The notes beneath the pieces were generated by a model. It was not told where the DNA came from, did no database searches, and was given only the letters and a program-made list of their open reading frames with translations. A stretch of DNA of 64,000 bases from Flavobacterium sp. H122. Its GTDB lineage: Bacteria > Bacteroidota > Bacteroidia > Flavobacteriales > Flavobacteriaceae. The translations under genes and the position numbers were made by a program. Shown piece after piece: positions 63,421-64,000 of the stretch (within the stretch, counting starts at the first letter, position 1; every line of letters starts with the position of its first letter). The DNA is taken from NCBI RefSeq assembly GCF_004959765.1, contig NZ_SJZD01000001.1, positions 62,001 to 126,000 on the forward strand. Reading direction: 5' to 3'.

Positions 63421-64000
63421 ATGAATAAGAAAAACGTATATATTTTAGCCATTGAAAGTTCTTGTGATGATACTGCCTGTGCTATTTTAGAAAATGACAA
63501 AATGCTTTCTAATGTTGTAGCCCGACAAAGTATTCATGAGGAATATGGAGGTGTTGTTCCTGAATTAGCATCCAGAGCACACCAACAAAACATTGTACCT
63601 GTTGTTGATGTAGCACTAAAAAAAGCAGGCATTACTAAAGAACAGCTTTCTGCAATTGCATTTACACAAGGTCCAGGACTTATGGGGTCTTTATTAGTCG
63701 GTAGTTCATTTGCCAAAAGCATGTCTATGGCATTAAACATTCCGCTTGTTGCTGTAAATCATATGCATGCGCATATTTTGGCTCACTTTATAGATGAGGA
63801 AGGTTTTGACAAACCCGAATTTCCTTTTTTAGCTTTAACCATTTCCGGCGGACACACACAAATTGTCAAAGTAAAAAGTTTTTTTGACATGGAGATTATT
63901 GGCGAAACCACCGATGATGCAGTAGGCGAAGCTTTTGACAAATCGGCTAAAATATTAGGACTACCCTACCCAGGAGGTCCTTTAATTGACAAATATGCTC
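63421..64000 (+). CDS. tsaD: tRNA N6-adenosine threonylcarbamoyltransferase (partial)
   Basis: 193 codons, cut by the right edge. ILAIESSCDDTACAIL (9-24), EYGGVVPELASRAHQQNI, FTQGPGLMGSLLVG, metal-binding NHMHAHILAHF and LTISGGHTQIV, then VGEAFDKSAKILGLPYPGGP. This is the Kae1/TsaD core that adds the threonylcarbamoyl group to A37 of ANN-decoding tRNAs. Confidence 0.97.
   Translation, partial: MNKKNVYILAIESSCDDTACAILENDKMLSNVVARQSIHEEYGGVVPELASRAHQQNIVPVVDVALKKAGITKEQLSAIAFTQGPGLMGSLLVGSSFAKSMSMALNIPLVAVNHMHAHILAHFIDEEGFDKPEFPFLALTISGGHTQIVKVKSFFDMEIIGETTDDAVGEAFDKSAKILGLPYPGGPLIDKYA

Overview
The window is a contiguous piece of a chromosome from a member of the Bacteroidota, most likely Flavobacteriaceae (Flavobacterium-like). 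The evidence is the strong A+T bias, promoters of the Bacteroidota type (TTTG, about 21 bp, TAnnTTTG), a small SRP RNA of the Bacteroidota type, and typical families (DUF418, TamB, FSA-type transaldolase, fused HisB and HisIE, lipoproteins with AT-rich start regions). No insertion sequence, prophage or CRISPR array was found.

Layout. 1-3.2 kb: a minus-strand accessory operon (thiol-disulfide lipoprotein, HPPD-like VOC enzyme, possible SRPBCC protein, FAD-linked oxidase running off the left edge) with a divergent HxlR regulator and a double palindromic operator. 3.2-8.5 kb: a VapA-like protein, alpha/beta hydrolase, DUF418 membrane protein, DEAD-box RNA helicase with a long leader, and an orphan ExbD. 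8.5-12.5 kb: an unusual RNA-rich island. It holds two short transcription units that each encode a 40-residue peptide and end in a strong terminator, a run of four tRNA or tRNA-like genes, a Cys-rich protein, degenerate tRNA-like sequences, a slipin, and a second VapA-like protein whose upstream region matches that of the first. 12.5-28.4 kb: ordinary metabolism and housekeeping (OsmC, Bax-inhibitor protein, isoaspartyl peptidase, acetyl-CoA synthetase, methyltransferase, TupA-type ATP-grasp, a CBS/nucleotidyltransferase protein with a degenerate exonuclease partner, SF2 helicase, MscS channel, Nudix, thioesterase). 28.4-36.1 kb: a complete histidine operon, hisGDCBHAF-IE, with a promoter, an 18-residue leader peptide containing six His codons, and an attenuator.

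36.1-48.1 kb: VIT-type metal transporter, LTA-synthase-like sulfatase, VWA membrane protein, FabG, PheT, then a two-gene unit whose second protein resembles the pore-forming domain of bacterial gasdermins, then an ABC-F ATPase. 48.3-64 kb: thioredoxin-fold lipoprotein without cysteines, transaldolase, SDR, dipeptide epimerase, SRP RNA, glutaminyl cyclase, methylglyoxal synthase, BadF-type sugar kinase, GAPDH, phosphofructokinase, a 1514-residue TamB homologue, and the start of tsaD at the right edge.

Most genes are conventional. The observations most worth following are the two VapA-like proteins with a shared upstream element, the tRNA-like/slipin island with its twin small-peptide units, and the gasdermin-like protein. 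All family assignments rest on reading motifs by eye; no database search was possible.
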